Source of the DNA: Rhamnusium bicolor
Taxonomy: Eukaryota; Arthropoda; Insecta; Coleoptera; Cerambycidae
Direction: 5' to 3'
NCBI GenBank assembly: GCA_029963845.1
Contig: JANEYF010005532.1
Span: forward strand, 939,001-1,003,000
DNA length: 64,000 bases
The position numbers were made by a program, and so were the translations under genes. Positions 1 through 10,729 of the stretch are shown piece after piece. The notes below the pieces were generated by a model. The model had not been told where the DNA came from. It searched no databases and worked only from the letters and a program-made list of their open reading frames with translations. Within the stretch, counting starts at the first letter, position 1; each line of letters starts with the position of its first letter.

Positions 1-1181
1 CATCGGTGATTGACCCTGGTAGCGGATTTAGGCCGAATTTAAATAAATGGAAAAAATCTTCTTCGACAAAGCATGGTTTATGTTAGTGGTTTTATTAATT
101 CTCAGAATATGAGAATTTGGAGTATTCAACAACTAAAAAAAATGTATGTCAAAGTCTCTCGTCATCTGCAGAAAGTTGCTGTTTTGTGCGAAGAACAAAT
201 GGAGAGGTGAGAGGAATAACTGGATAAAGACCAACGGGTAAATTTTGAAAAAGTTGCCTTTATCCAATTTCATGCTCATTATAATGGAAGATATAAAACC
301 GAATAACCTCTAGAACCGTATATTAGAGGAGAGATGAATTTGTAACATTTTGTTGCAAACGAGAGAGCAAGTTTCTTAGTATAGTAATTCACATTTCTTC
401 ATTTATTATTAGTCCAATTTTTTTCATCAAACTTTAACCGGGCAGGTTAGCATGGAGAAAGTCTAGCACGTGATGCAAGAAAAACGAAGCGTAAAATCTT
501 ACAAGATATTAAAGTTAAAAGAAAAACCAGTTTTGACGTTTTAACACTTGAGAAATATCTCACATTAGTAAACATTACAATGAAGAAACTCCTTGAGGTT
601 TACAAAAAAAGTTTTTTCAAATTACCTCATATGAACTGACTTACTCTGTTGAAGAAGCTGTCAAATGTCTTCTAGCTTTTTTTTCCAGAAGTACACCTAC
701 TGGTAGAATAATTAATAATTCCATTTTCTCGAGGATATGCCACGGAGGATCACAAAAATGCACGGAAAATATAATTTTTCCTACGACCTCTTAACGTTAA
801 CTTGTCGAATTAAAAATGGTATACAATGGGGAAGTCTATTAAAAGTAAAAATATTCAGTTGTTGAACCAGTTATTATTGTCTTGTTGTTAAAGTGACATT
901 GAGAATTGTCATATTTATTTGATGTAATTTTCTTAAATGTGAGATTAAACAAACAAAATTTTCTAATTATCACTGACGTAGACAAAATAGTGTATGAAAC
1001 ACGTGTAAAAGTGATTTATTTTGTTTGTGAGGTTGCTTCACTCGGCTTGCTTCTTTCGCAAACTTCCACATTCAAAAAATAAAATGACACTGTTAACGCT
1101 TGTATCATAAAATAAGCAGTTTTGCACGGCATGCAGAAAAAAATATTCTTTTGACATTTAGGTACCGGTACTTTGAGTCTT
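1..1181. other. AT-rich stretch without recognised gene
   Basis: I see no convincing coding region, RNA gene or terminal repeat here. The sequence is AT-rich with short stop-interrupted frames, as expected for intergenic or intronic insect DNA. Confidence 0.5.
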
Positions 1182-1271
1182 GGTTAACGCTAATCGGATG
1201 AGAACATATAAGGAAACCATTGTTATAACAAAGAGATAAAGAGAGACATTATCATTCGATTAGCGTTAACC
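1182..1271. repeat. Short inverted repeat (MITE-like hairpin)
   Basis: Two perfect 15-base arms, GGTTAACGCTAATCG at 1182-1196 and its reverse complement at 1257-1271, enclose 60 bases. After one mismatch the pairing continues for four more bases inward. It is probably a tiny non-autonomous transposon or its relic; no coding content. Confidence 0.6.
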
Positions 1272-1562
1272 GATCCTAAAAATGGTTAAAAATGACATAT
1301 TTTTGAAATTAGTAATAGAAAATAACTATTTATCGTTATCATATGTATACTTTTAATAGCGGTAGTAGAAAAAAAAATTTTGTACACGCCGTTAAAAAGA
1401 ATAACTCGTTTTTTAAGTCATTTATTCAATATCAAATACAATTGTTATTCATTTTTTAATAAATTTATGGTTATGACATTATTGGATACTTATGTTTATA
1501 CCAAACGAAGTTGACGATAAGACATAATTAATTAAGTAGAGTAATTTTGCAGGCTAGAAACG

Positions 1563-2180
1563 TCATATACTTACGTTTTTAATTTTTGACTTTTTGACAC
1601 AAGAAATATTATTAGCTACATCTACTTTTTCTTCAGTCCACTCCTCCAGATACTCCTTTACAACCGTCGAAGATCTCCATCCTCCAAGCTGTTTAAGTCT
1701 TAAGCTGTCAACCTCTGAGTCAACTAAAACTGAAGCAGTGGAGCTTCTCAAATCAGTGTACTTTGCTCTATTTGGTAGTTTAAGATATGATGCAATAAGA
1801 TTCGGGATTTTGGCAAATGTATTTATTTCACCCGAACTTTGGATTTTCCGTTTCTATTGTGGAGAAAGAATTTAACAGTTTGTGATTGTTTTGGGCAAAA
1901 TGGCATGTATTTGCGGCAAACATCAGCTGGACTACATTCATGTTCGTTGCTGTTACGTGTTGTAAATAAATGTACTTTGTATACTTGTTTTGTCAGGAAT
2001 ATTGACAATTATGAAAGAATGTTTGTCTTCAACATCATTTATGGTTGTTTTAGAAACTTCGTCACGACGGTAGGCACTCAACAATCCCGTTATCATGACT
2101 ACTTTCATTACCAAAAAGTTTGATCGGGTACAGCAAGCTAAAAGTAGTAAATTCGTTTCTTCTAAAAACGTTCGATTTTT
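1563..2180 (-). pseudogene. Crypton-like tyrosine recombinase remnant
   Basis: Read on the minus strand in several frames, this resembles the catalytic C-terminal half of a Crypton-type tyrosine recombinase. In order: a segment with the YRRDEV box (1953-2195 frame) that would carry the first catalytic arginine, a DVEDK segment, then GEINTFAKIPNLIASYLK and finally RSSTASVLVDSEVDSLRL followed by KQLGGWRSSTVVKEYLEE (1563-1800). The GGW...Y ending matches the W and nucleophilic Y region of the family. The usual H-x-x-R just before RSS has decayed to YTDLRSS, and frameshifts separate the blocks, so it is inactive. In insects such proteins come from Crypton DNA transposons or genes domesticated from them; the damage favours a transposon relic. 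The N-terminal half was not found. Confidence 0.62.
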
Positions 2181-2199
2181 TAGGTTTATAGCCACCAGT

Positions 2200-2680
2200 T
2201 TATCTTTTACATAAGAAACGCTTTTACTTTAGGATATTTAAGTAGTCTATATTTTCCTTGACAGCCAAAGTCGATTTTTATCATGGAATATTTTGACCCC
2301 AGAGTTGACAACTTTAAACATTTGGATATTTCACCTAAATAAGCAAAAACAGCTGATTCCGCTACTTTAAATACTTAATTTTGCAGACGCCAGCTGAAAC
2401 TCTTTTTATCCTTTTGCGTACAGACGTCTGAACTTCTCGACAAGATGGAAGCCTTCCGCTAATTTTTTCATTTATTACGAAATATCTGAAATAGCATTTT
2501 GATCACTTTCTTTGCTCATGCTTAAAAAAGTTATACAAAATATCTCCAAAAACAGGGTTTTTGAAACTCTTTTACTAAGAAGATAATGGTGACTAAAATA
2601 TTTTGGTTTATGTACTTAATGGCCTACTAGTCTATTATGTTGCAATAATAACCCTATGTTGGGATACATTAAATGAGAAA
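2200..2680. other. No gene recognised
   Basis: AT-rich sequence with no supported coding region between the recombinase relic and the palindrome at 2682. Confidence 0.5.
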
Positions 2681-2681
2681 T

Positions 2682-2740
2682 AACGTCCTAGGGCGTTGTG
2701 AATATACATAACGCCCTAGGGCATTATAAATTTATAATGC
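2682..2740. repeat. Compound palindrome with CCTAGGGC arms
   Basis: Sixteen-base arms at 2682-2697 and 2710-2725 pair with two mismatches around a 12-base loop. The second arm runs into a perfect 20-base palindrome at 2721-2740, GCATTATAAATTTATAATGC. Probably the end or core of a small DNA transposon. Confidence 0.6.
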
Positions 2741-2971
2741 GTTAACATTTTCACTACAACACAACACAAAACAACTACACGGTGATGGCGTTATTGACAA
2801 ACAAAATGTGTTGCATAGTTATGGCGTTTACAAACAATTTTCATTATAGCTCTCTTTTAAATGAAATCGCCCTGAACACAATTGATGCCAAATTAATCAA
2901 TCGTAAATGTCAAAGAATTTTTGAATTAAATAACATACTAGTAGGACATTAAACATTGATGGCACCACGAA

Positions 2972-5849
2972 TGTTATAGGATAATGACGTCCTCGGTCGA
3001 GGTCTGTAAAGGAACAGGTTACCTCTGAACTTTGGGAGGACAGACGGAAGGGGAATATAACGCGCCATAGGGTATGCCGTGTTGTGAATCATACGTTTGT
3101 TGTGTTCATTTTATAATCGTTTTGTGTGGTTATCTGCTATTATTTTGATATTTTGCTTATAGTTATTATTAGTTATGTTATATAATATTGTTATGGACCT
3201 CTCTTTATAGTTTTTACGTGCTTTTTGACATATTAGGTGACATTTGGATTTTTTATATAAAGAGCAATATTTGGTTTATATTACATTTATTTTTCTACTG
3301 ATATTTTAATTAGGAAAGAGTGGATTAGAAAATGTTAAAGAAAAGTAAAATTTAACCCCGATAATAAAAGACTGCAATAAACATGTTACAATTGATGATT
3401 TTGAAGATTGAATGAAATCAAAATTGATGAATATATTGCCAAAAAAAACTAAAAAGAACTGGTAGGTAATATCAAATTTACCTACTGAAATATAATTTGT
3501 GGCTAATTTTATTATGTTTTAGCTATTCCATCACTTAATTTGTTGCCTGAAACTTTGACAAAAATGTCCAGCCCAACTGCAAGAGGTGAACGTCTTAAAA
3601 CTAGAGAACGCAAAGAGATCGTTAAACAAATTTTAAGTCCATTATTGTCTATAGGAAATGTGGAAAACGTTCCATCCACAAGTAAAGGAAATCCCCAAGT
3701 AGGTGCATATGAAGAATTTAAGAAAAAAATCAAAGAAAACGAAAAACAGCGTGATTTTGTAAATAAAGGAAAATTTGAGTTGCAAAAACTTGTATACCAA
3801 TATGAACGACAATCAAATTTAAGAGTAAAATAAATGTAGGTAAAAGTAGGCCAGACCACGTAGTTGGCGTCAGGATCTCAAGTACGTGACTTAGTCTGAT
3901 AGACCAAGATGGTGGTACTGTACAAATATGATATAGACTGAGTTATGGCAGTCAATGTATTAGAGAGATTGAATTCTTTATATATTTGTTTTTTATTTGT
4001 CTTAATGTAAAATATCTTGCTCTTAATAAAATATTTTAAACATGAAGTTTCAATAATCATTTCCGCATGGAAAGAAAGAAATAATAAATAATATAATCTC
4101 AGTAACCACCAAAGTATGGGACTTTACTGAGCTTTTATTCAGCTAGCATATCCAGTGAAGGCCCGAACAACCAGCGTTTGGTGTTTACTAAAATATAACT
4201 AAAATCATATTTATTTAACTGCTAAATAACCTACTTATTAAAATTAGTAACTAGTCAATTAGAAGAAAAATAAGTGTAATATGTTATGGTTAATAATTAA
4301 ATTTGATTGATTTCTAAACTATTTAGATATTTTATATATTGATATACATGTTATTTTGGTAATATTTCCTAAATATTTAATTGGTGAAATAGGATAGGTC
4401 TATTTAGTTTTCCCTTTCCTTCCTTTACATAATATTTATAAAGGACTATGGGTTATTTACAAAAATAAAATCAGTGCTTGGTTACAGGACAAGGTGATCC
4501 TTATAAGTACATCAAGAAAGTTCAGGAAATAATTCCTAAACCTGTATATTTTGAGATGTCTATTGTTATTTATTTGTAGCATCCTATAACGTTTTTTCTC
4601 ATCTTCTTTGACTATTAAGCCACTGTCTTAATTTGAGATGAAAAGTTAAATGAATTTTTGCCCATAACTGCTTCGTTTCGGAGATAGTGTTGATTAAAAA
4701 AAAATTCCTGAAGATCTTTGAAATGCCTGAAGATTTTTTATCAAACTTACTGTGTATAATGAGTACTTTTAGAGACTTGAGTAATGAGTACTTTTAGAGA
4801 CTTGTTTGTTGTACACATTTAGAGCATTTTTTTTAAATCAACTCACTACCTTCCAAATAAATTTATTGACAAAACATCATTTGATTTTTTCGTTTTAATA
4901 TATGTTTTGGAATCATTTCCCGATTTTTCTCGATGCATGTGCTTAAGAATCACCCTGTGTATATTAGCTATAACATGTGAAAATCTTCGTTTTATCGGAA
5001 ATTATAATTAATGAACTGGAACATGCCAGAAATATCATAAATTATAACATTTTCGAACTGTTTGGTCGGCATTCTTAAACCACCTTGGATAAACGTAATT
5101 TTGTATTTTCGTCTTTGCTTAAAACTATATGCAAAATTTCATTAAAATCGCTTTAGTCTTTCCAGTGATCAAGTGAGGAGTAAATAATCATTAAATAACA
5201 GACAATTAATAATAGTAATAATAATAACATGTCTTTATTTATTATTGAGCACAATAAATGGGCGAAGTTCAGTAGAGTATCTATAAAGATATTCTCTGCT
5301 CTTACACTTAACTCTAAGTGATTAAACACACGTATTTTAAAAACCATGCCAAAACATTATATGTTATAACCTGTGAAGATTTGTTAAGAAAAATGGTTTA
5401 ATATGGAGATAATTTATAATAGACAACACAAAATTTAATGAGAACAGTAGTTTTATTTTAATCATACACAAGACATGTAACGCCAAGAAAATAAATGTAT
5501 GCAATTTTATTCAAAAATTGGTATTTGTATTCCTCAGTTATGTTCATTAATGAGTCATTTATAGTGTTCTTTTGATTATTAAAATTCATGTTAAATTAAA
5601 TAATAAACATAAGTATATAAAATTATCATAATTCATAAACTTTAAAGTTTTAACGGAAAGCATACCAATGTACGATATTTCAAATCTGGCATACAGATGA
5701 CGTAATTCCTCCATTAATTCTATTGGTCAAAAGTTAAGAGGGAACCTACTCCTTTGCGAACCTCGATCCTCGACTACCGTAATTTCTCTCGGGTCAGAGA
5801 TCCTCGGGAAGTACACTGCCGACCTCGGTGCGTTATTATCCTTATAACA
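2972..5849. mobile_element. DNA transposon-like element with imperfect terminal inverted repeats
   Basis: The left end TGTTATAGGATAATGACG (2972) and the right end CGTTATTATCCTTATAACA (5831-5849) are near-perfect inverted copies. A second matching block, left 2994-3032 (GGTCGAGGTCTGTAAAGGA) and right 5733-5772, is also inverted, with about 45 extra bases on the right. The ends are GC-richer than the interior. The interior holds one small ORF (3564-3833), a short direct repeat near 4757-4804 (GAGTACTTTTAGAGACTTG twice) and otherwise AT-rich DNA. No transposase is recognisable, so the superfamily is undetermined; no clear target duplication was seen. Confidence 0.5.
3564..3833 (+). CDS. Small hypothetical ORF inside the TIR element
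   Basis: Eighty-nine codons from the first ATG. The predicted peptide is basic and strongly charged, with a likely helical or coiled segment rich in K and E in its second half (EEFKKKIKENEKQRDFV). I recognise no domain. The frame is open upstream of the ATG as far as a possible splice acceptor (ATTATGTTTTAG, ending at 3522), so it could be the last exon of a longer transposon protein rather than a complete gene. Its position within the TIR pair suggests it belongs to the element. It may simply be a chance ORF. Confidence 0.3.
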   Translation: MSSPTARGERLKTRERKEIVKQILSPLLSIGNVENVPSTSKGNPQVGAYEEFKKKIKENEKQRDFVNKGKFELQKLVYQYERQSNLRVK

Positions 5850-5919
5850 CTCTTGATATCTTAGTAACATAATACCTTAGCAACTTACTTAACGAAATCA
5901 TGTAATGCTAACAGCTCTG

Positions 5920-6717
5920 TTCAAAAACTCTACACTAGCTACACCATCGCCATAAATTACACTTGGATCAATTATTCGGTGTTCAAAAAACTTAGTGTAG
6001 CTGTCATCTCCCATATATCAAAAATATTTTCTGTTCAGTATTTCTAGTGTAGTGTAGATGTTGTTACACTTTTATCCTAACTTGATAGCTAGATAAATAG
6101 TGTAGTGTAGATGTGCATACCAATTTAAGGTTACTTTATTAATTCATAACATGACATTTCTATTCTGACACAACAAAACAAATAAGTTTTCTTACGTGGT
6201 TTTAGAAATAGGATGCGTTTGATAATTTTTGACATTAATTTCTCCGTGCATTCATATATTGGATTTCAAGATGCAGAATTCACGTAGTGAAGTAACTGAA
6301 GTGCATTTACTTTACAACCGAGATGGTGAAATAGTACTGGATGAAACCTGATACTACTTGTTTCCATTTAGAGGTAAGTTTGATGGTCCAGTTTAAATAC
6401 ATATATGAATGATGATTCATGTACTCTTCATCTTCAAAAAGAATCATCGGAATCATCAGACATTATCAATTCAGATAAAACTAGCCTCTCTATTATTAAT
6501 TTTTTGTTAAGTGCGATTTATTACATAAATCAAATATAATATGACCACACCAGACATAAGAAAATATTGAAAAACTCTTCGGAGGAGAAATCTATTCTTT
6601 ACATTAAAGTTTTGTTCAAGAACCAGCATATAATTGGGTTCTGCACCGACCATCTACAGTGTATTGTCTCAGCAAAATAAAATTACACTATACTACACTA
6701 GTGTAAAGGTTTTTGAA
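5920..6717. mobile_element. MITE with TTCAAAAACYYTACACTAG ends
   Basis: The left end TTCAAAAACTCTACACTAGC (5920) is mirrored at the right by CTACACTAGTGTAAAGG followed by TTTTTGAA (to 6717). The interior repeats TAGTGTAGTGTAGATG twice (around 6050-6115). A short frame from the ATG at 6272 (26 codons) is too small to judge. A roughly 0.8-kb non-autonomous DNA transposon is the best reading. Confidence 0.55.
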
Positions 6718-7890
6718 AAAACCAAATGTTACAATTATTTTTTCTTTCTTCATTTGTCAATTTGACAGCAACAAAAGAATTAATATGTTTCTAATTTAAA
6801 GTCCTTGGTAGTAGGAAAATTCATGTATAAAGCTCAAATTTAAAGCGGTTTTTGTGTTTGTGAAATTTCAGAATTCACCTAGCGGCTAGTTTTAAAAAAA
6901 CCTCACGAGTGCAAAAAAGGCTTGTTTTATATTCTTGTTGTATAAATAACTATTTAATTCAAATTTTTGGAAATCCAGATACATATCCTGTACGTTTATA
7001 TCGTAAACTGCTCAAAACAACGACAACGCATTACTTCTGATCGATTATTTTTAACTTCAAATCGTTTTTTTGAAAAATCCTGGCCCAAAATGATACAAAG
7101 ATTCATCAATAGGTCATTGTGAGCTTTCTAAGTGAACTACGAAATAGGCAGAACTAACTGACTTAGACACAAAGAGAATAAAACTTGCAAACCATAGTAC
7201 CAGGTTTACTAACAGCCGTACCGAATCTTAGCAAAGTTTGAAGAGAAGATCAAGAGCTAATAAAAATAACTGGACCTCATCTGTTCAATTCTACCTTTAA
7301 ATGAATAAAGAATACCATGTGATTAACAAAATGAGAAAAAATACAAATATTCAATTGAAATAAAATAATTCGGTTCCTCATTGTAGCCATTACTTATTGC
7401 TACTATTAAAATCATAATAATAAATAAATCAAAATTATATTCCTTTGATACAATTGTTCTTATTTTTTTATTGGTAATAACAGACGAATTTCAAGAATAC
7501 TGCAAATTTTTAATTTCTTCGTTAAAACAAAATATTCAATTATTTTTTTTGCATTGCAGTAAATTGTCCAATAAAATATACCTGTAGACTCGGCATCACA
7601 TCACCAATATGTTGATTTTCACTCTTCACATTATTTTAATGAAAACTGATTATATTAAACTTATTAATGTCATTTCGAATTCCAAGACTTTCCACAAGAC
7701 AAGCCGTTAAAGAAAAGGCCCTTTTGATACAGCGCAGGGTCATGTCTAATTGGTAAACGATTATCTTTTTTTCTTGTATCATATTTATGATTGTTTTTGT
7801 TAACGTTAAATTTATTTTTGATTTTATAAACAGAACAAGCAATTTCATAAATATATACAGATGTGTATAGAGAGATTTAAATGTTCATCT
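6718..7890. other. AT-rich stretch without recognised gene
   Basis: No supported coding region. The part near 7640-7890 may be the decayed 3' region of the minus-strand LINE that follows, but no tail is visible. Confidence 0.4.
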
Positions 7891-7901
7891 GTTCTGTTAG
7901 T

Positions 7902-8830
7902 TTATACTACTGACTGTTTAGAACAGTGTCTTAAAAACTTTTTAGCGTTAATATACAACTTATTTTTGTCAACCCATAAACTTAATTTGTTGAAAATATC
8001 TATGGCACAGGTTTCAGCATCCTCGAGATTATTACATGTTATTAACATATTAGTATCATCTACATAGGACGCCACGATACTTATAGAATGTTCTATATAC
8101 TTAAACATATCGTTAATGTATAACAAGATAGGGTTGGTCCCAAAACAAAGCCTTATGAAACTTCTGTACCAACAACTTTTAAATCTGATACAGCCCCTGA
8201 TAACGATCTGATTAATATGATGATGTTTTTCCATTTTTTTTTTTAATATATCGTAATCGACACAGTAGAATGCTTTAGAAAAGTTTAAGAAAAGTCCAAA
8301 AACAACCTGTGACTTATCCAAAGCAGATACTATATTGTTTACAAAATCACTAAATGCAGTATCTACACTTTTGTTTTTAGCGAAACCAATGAAACCATGT
8401 TTTCTCTGAGAAAGCATGCCGTTAACGGTAAAGAAACTAATAAGTTGTGAGTTCAAAGACTTTCGAAAACTTGACAAACTTATACATTTACCATGAATTA
8501 TTATCAATTTTGGATCACCTCGTTTATGAAGTGGTATTATATTTAATATTTTAAGACTATCGGGGTAGATACCTTGTTCCAATGAAAGATTAATAATGTA
8601 AGATAAAAGGTAAAGCTATGTAGGCAGAATTTTTTTTTATCAAATAGCTGGGAATTTTATCAGTTCCTGATGATCTAGAATTTTTGAGGCTAGAAATTAT
8701 GTCAAATATATTTTCTGATATGATTGCCTTGCAAAAAATGAATATGTAAATTAACTATACAAGATTCTATAAAATCTATATTTTGAGGTAAATTTCCTGT
8801 AACATTCTTAGTTGAAGATATAAAGAAATC
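7902..8830 (-). pseudogene. Degenerate non-LTR retrotransposon reverse transcriptase
   Basis: A 226-residue open stretch (8582-7902) reads as a LINE reverse transcriptase: PDSLKILNIIPLHKRGDP (finger region), the palm A block FLNFSKAFYCVDYDIL (normally LDFSKAFD, so an aspartate is altered), a collapsed B' block in place of GVPQGSVLGPLLF, then INDMFKYI and the catalytic box as YVDDTNMLI. Upstream in other frames to about 8830, SRSSGTDKIPSYLIK precedes it, as expected for this family. Missing catalytic residues and frameshifts show it is dead. It fits the CR1/jockey group but is too worn to assign. The endonuclease is absent. Confidence 0.8.
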
Positions 8831-8949
8831 ATATTAATTACGAAATCATATTAATTATGAAATCTTAAATGAACTAATTAAAATTATTACAGATTCGACT
8901 ACTTAATACGATTTGGTTTAACATAATACTTAAATTAATTTATTTAATA

Positions 8950-9128
8950 ATAATTGATCAAATATAATTTAGGTAGAGTTAATTTTATTTTGTTTTATAT
9001 ATTTTTACATATAAATGCGTGTTTCTTTGTATTGAATTTAATGTTTGTTTTCATTAAGTTTTGTTCTGTAATTGGGTTTTTTGTAATATGTTGGGGAATA
9101 AAGGTGTTTAATTATTTATTTATTTATA
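8950..9128 (+). repeat. LINE 3' end with microsatellite tail
   Basis: A plus-strand LINE 3' terminus: CTGTAATTGGGTTTT, then TTGGGGAATAAAGG, and a terminal run of ATTT repeats ending near 9127. The same arrangement occurs at 46130-46188 and on the minus strand at 21430-21505, so these appear to be related families with a shared 3'-end architecture. No RT sequence is attached. Confidence 0.5.
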
Positions 9129-9329
9129 AGATAAGAGCCCTCGAAGCAAATCTCTTGGACTCCTATTATTTATGAAAATTTCATTTCGTAGAAATTTTTA
9201 TGAAATATCTTTTTCGTGAAAATCAGCGGTATTTTGATAAGATGTCAAATTTCATATTTCTATAAAAATTATCTAATAATCTTATTATGTCACCAAAATC
9301 AACCCTTAAAACCTATGGATATTATTAGC

Positions 9330-9665
9330 GGACCCGTTCATAACGTCACTACGGCTCTGCCAGGTCCATTCTCATTTTGAACGCTTCAGTAATTCCTCCT
9401 CCATACAGAAACAAAAATAGACAGGTAGATATTGAAAATCCGGTGGAGTAACGTTTCTATATCGCCGACCAGTGACAATCCCCGGGCTCCTAGATTTGTA
9501 AGCACGTGTCGCAGATGACGCAGAGCGCTGCAAAATGACGTAACGGCCGCCATGTTGACTTGTGACGTAGTCAATCGATAACCAACTGCAGTGCTGCTGC
9601 TTGGTGTGTGATATCGTGGATTGTCAGATTGGTGTAAAAATGTCGTGAAGAGAGCTAACTGGCTC
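9330..9665. promoter_or_regulatory. Possible promoter: GC-richer block with TGACGT motifs
   Basis: This block is markedly GC-richer than its flanks. It contains AACGTCACTACGG, GATGACGCAGAGCGC, AAATGACGTAACGGCCGCC, CTTGTGACGTAGTC and ATCGATAACC within about 250 bases. TGACGT is the half-site of the CREB/ATF response element, GCCGCCAT resembles the Pho/YY1 site and ATCGATA the DREF-type core. These are visible strings; their function is inference. It could be the core promoter or 5' exon of a gene, conceivably the calcium channel gene whose coding exons start 44 kb downstream, but no transcript evidence exists here. Confidence 0.3.
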
Positions 9666-10729
9666 GGATTCAGTTTGTTTTGATTAACTTACACAATTAA
9701 GCTAAATTAGATTTTAAAGAAATTGACTGATATAGGCAGAGCTTTTATTAGCTTGTCTAACTACAGAGGCGCCAAGTCGATAAGATCCGGTAAAATGTGG
9801 AATTTACAGTTCGATTGTCATTAAATTAATAATTAATGACTTAATGACGCGAATAGAAATAGATTTTGCTCAAGATATATGGATAAATATTTCACTTTTC
9901 CGTTCTAATAGTGTTGGGGAGATACACAATCTTAATTTATCAAATAAAATTAATAACATCGATGGCCTAATACTAATATTCTGTATCTACAAAATGTCTA
10001 ATTTTACAGTAAACAATAAAAACGATTCATTAATAATTTAATTTTAAAAGGACGTGTCGCAACGTTTGTCATTAAAAGTATCTTTGAGAAGGTTTTTTGA
10101 CGAATTGGCAAGAAAAAATGGATTACTTCATTGTTTTGCTGATACGGGATATTGCAATAATGTTGTTAAATAATTTTTTTTCACAGATTATTGTAATAAT
10201 AAATATGTAAATAAACTAAAAGTAACATACAAATATTGTATTATTGTTTTATTAAAAATAAATATCAAAAATTGAATAGTGTAATATAATAAAATATAAA
10301 AATAAATAACCCGTGTCGTTTTAAATTTCGATGTAAATTTTAAAACAAATAACCAGTATTGTAAAAACAAAATCCATTTCAAGTTAAAGTCAATTATATT
10401 CTTTTATCTTACCAATAATATCTCAACTAATTGCTACCTTCATAATAAAAAAAAAACGTTAAAACAATCACATTCAGGCAGAATAAAACCGTGTTGTGTA
10501 AAATACCTATAGAAATCTGTTATACAGGTTGGGGTCATAGTGCGTCCGACTTCGATATTTCGAGTTCTATGATAGGTGACACTTGATTTAAAAACATAAG
10601 TAAACTAAAATTGCTTTCGAATATACAGAGTGAGCCTGACGATTCTACAGGGTCAAGTAACATTTTTTAAATAAAATGCCATGTATAACAGAATATTTTT
10701 TGAAACGACTTTGTTGCCTCCTTTCACTC
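9666..10729. other. AT-rich stretch without recognised gene
   Basis: No supported gene or repeat structure between the GC-richer block and the palindrome starting near 10730. Confidence 0.45.

Noticed and set aside
9386..9574. Minus-strand 62-codon frame in the GC-richer block
   Set aside because: No recognisable domain; open by virtue of base composition. The block is better explained as possible regulatory DNA.
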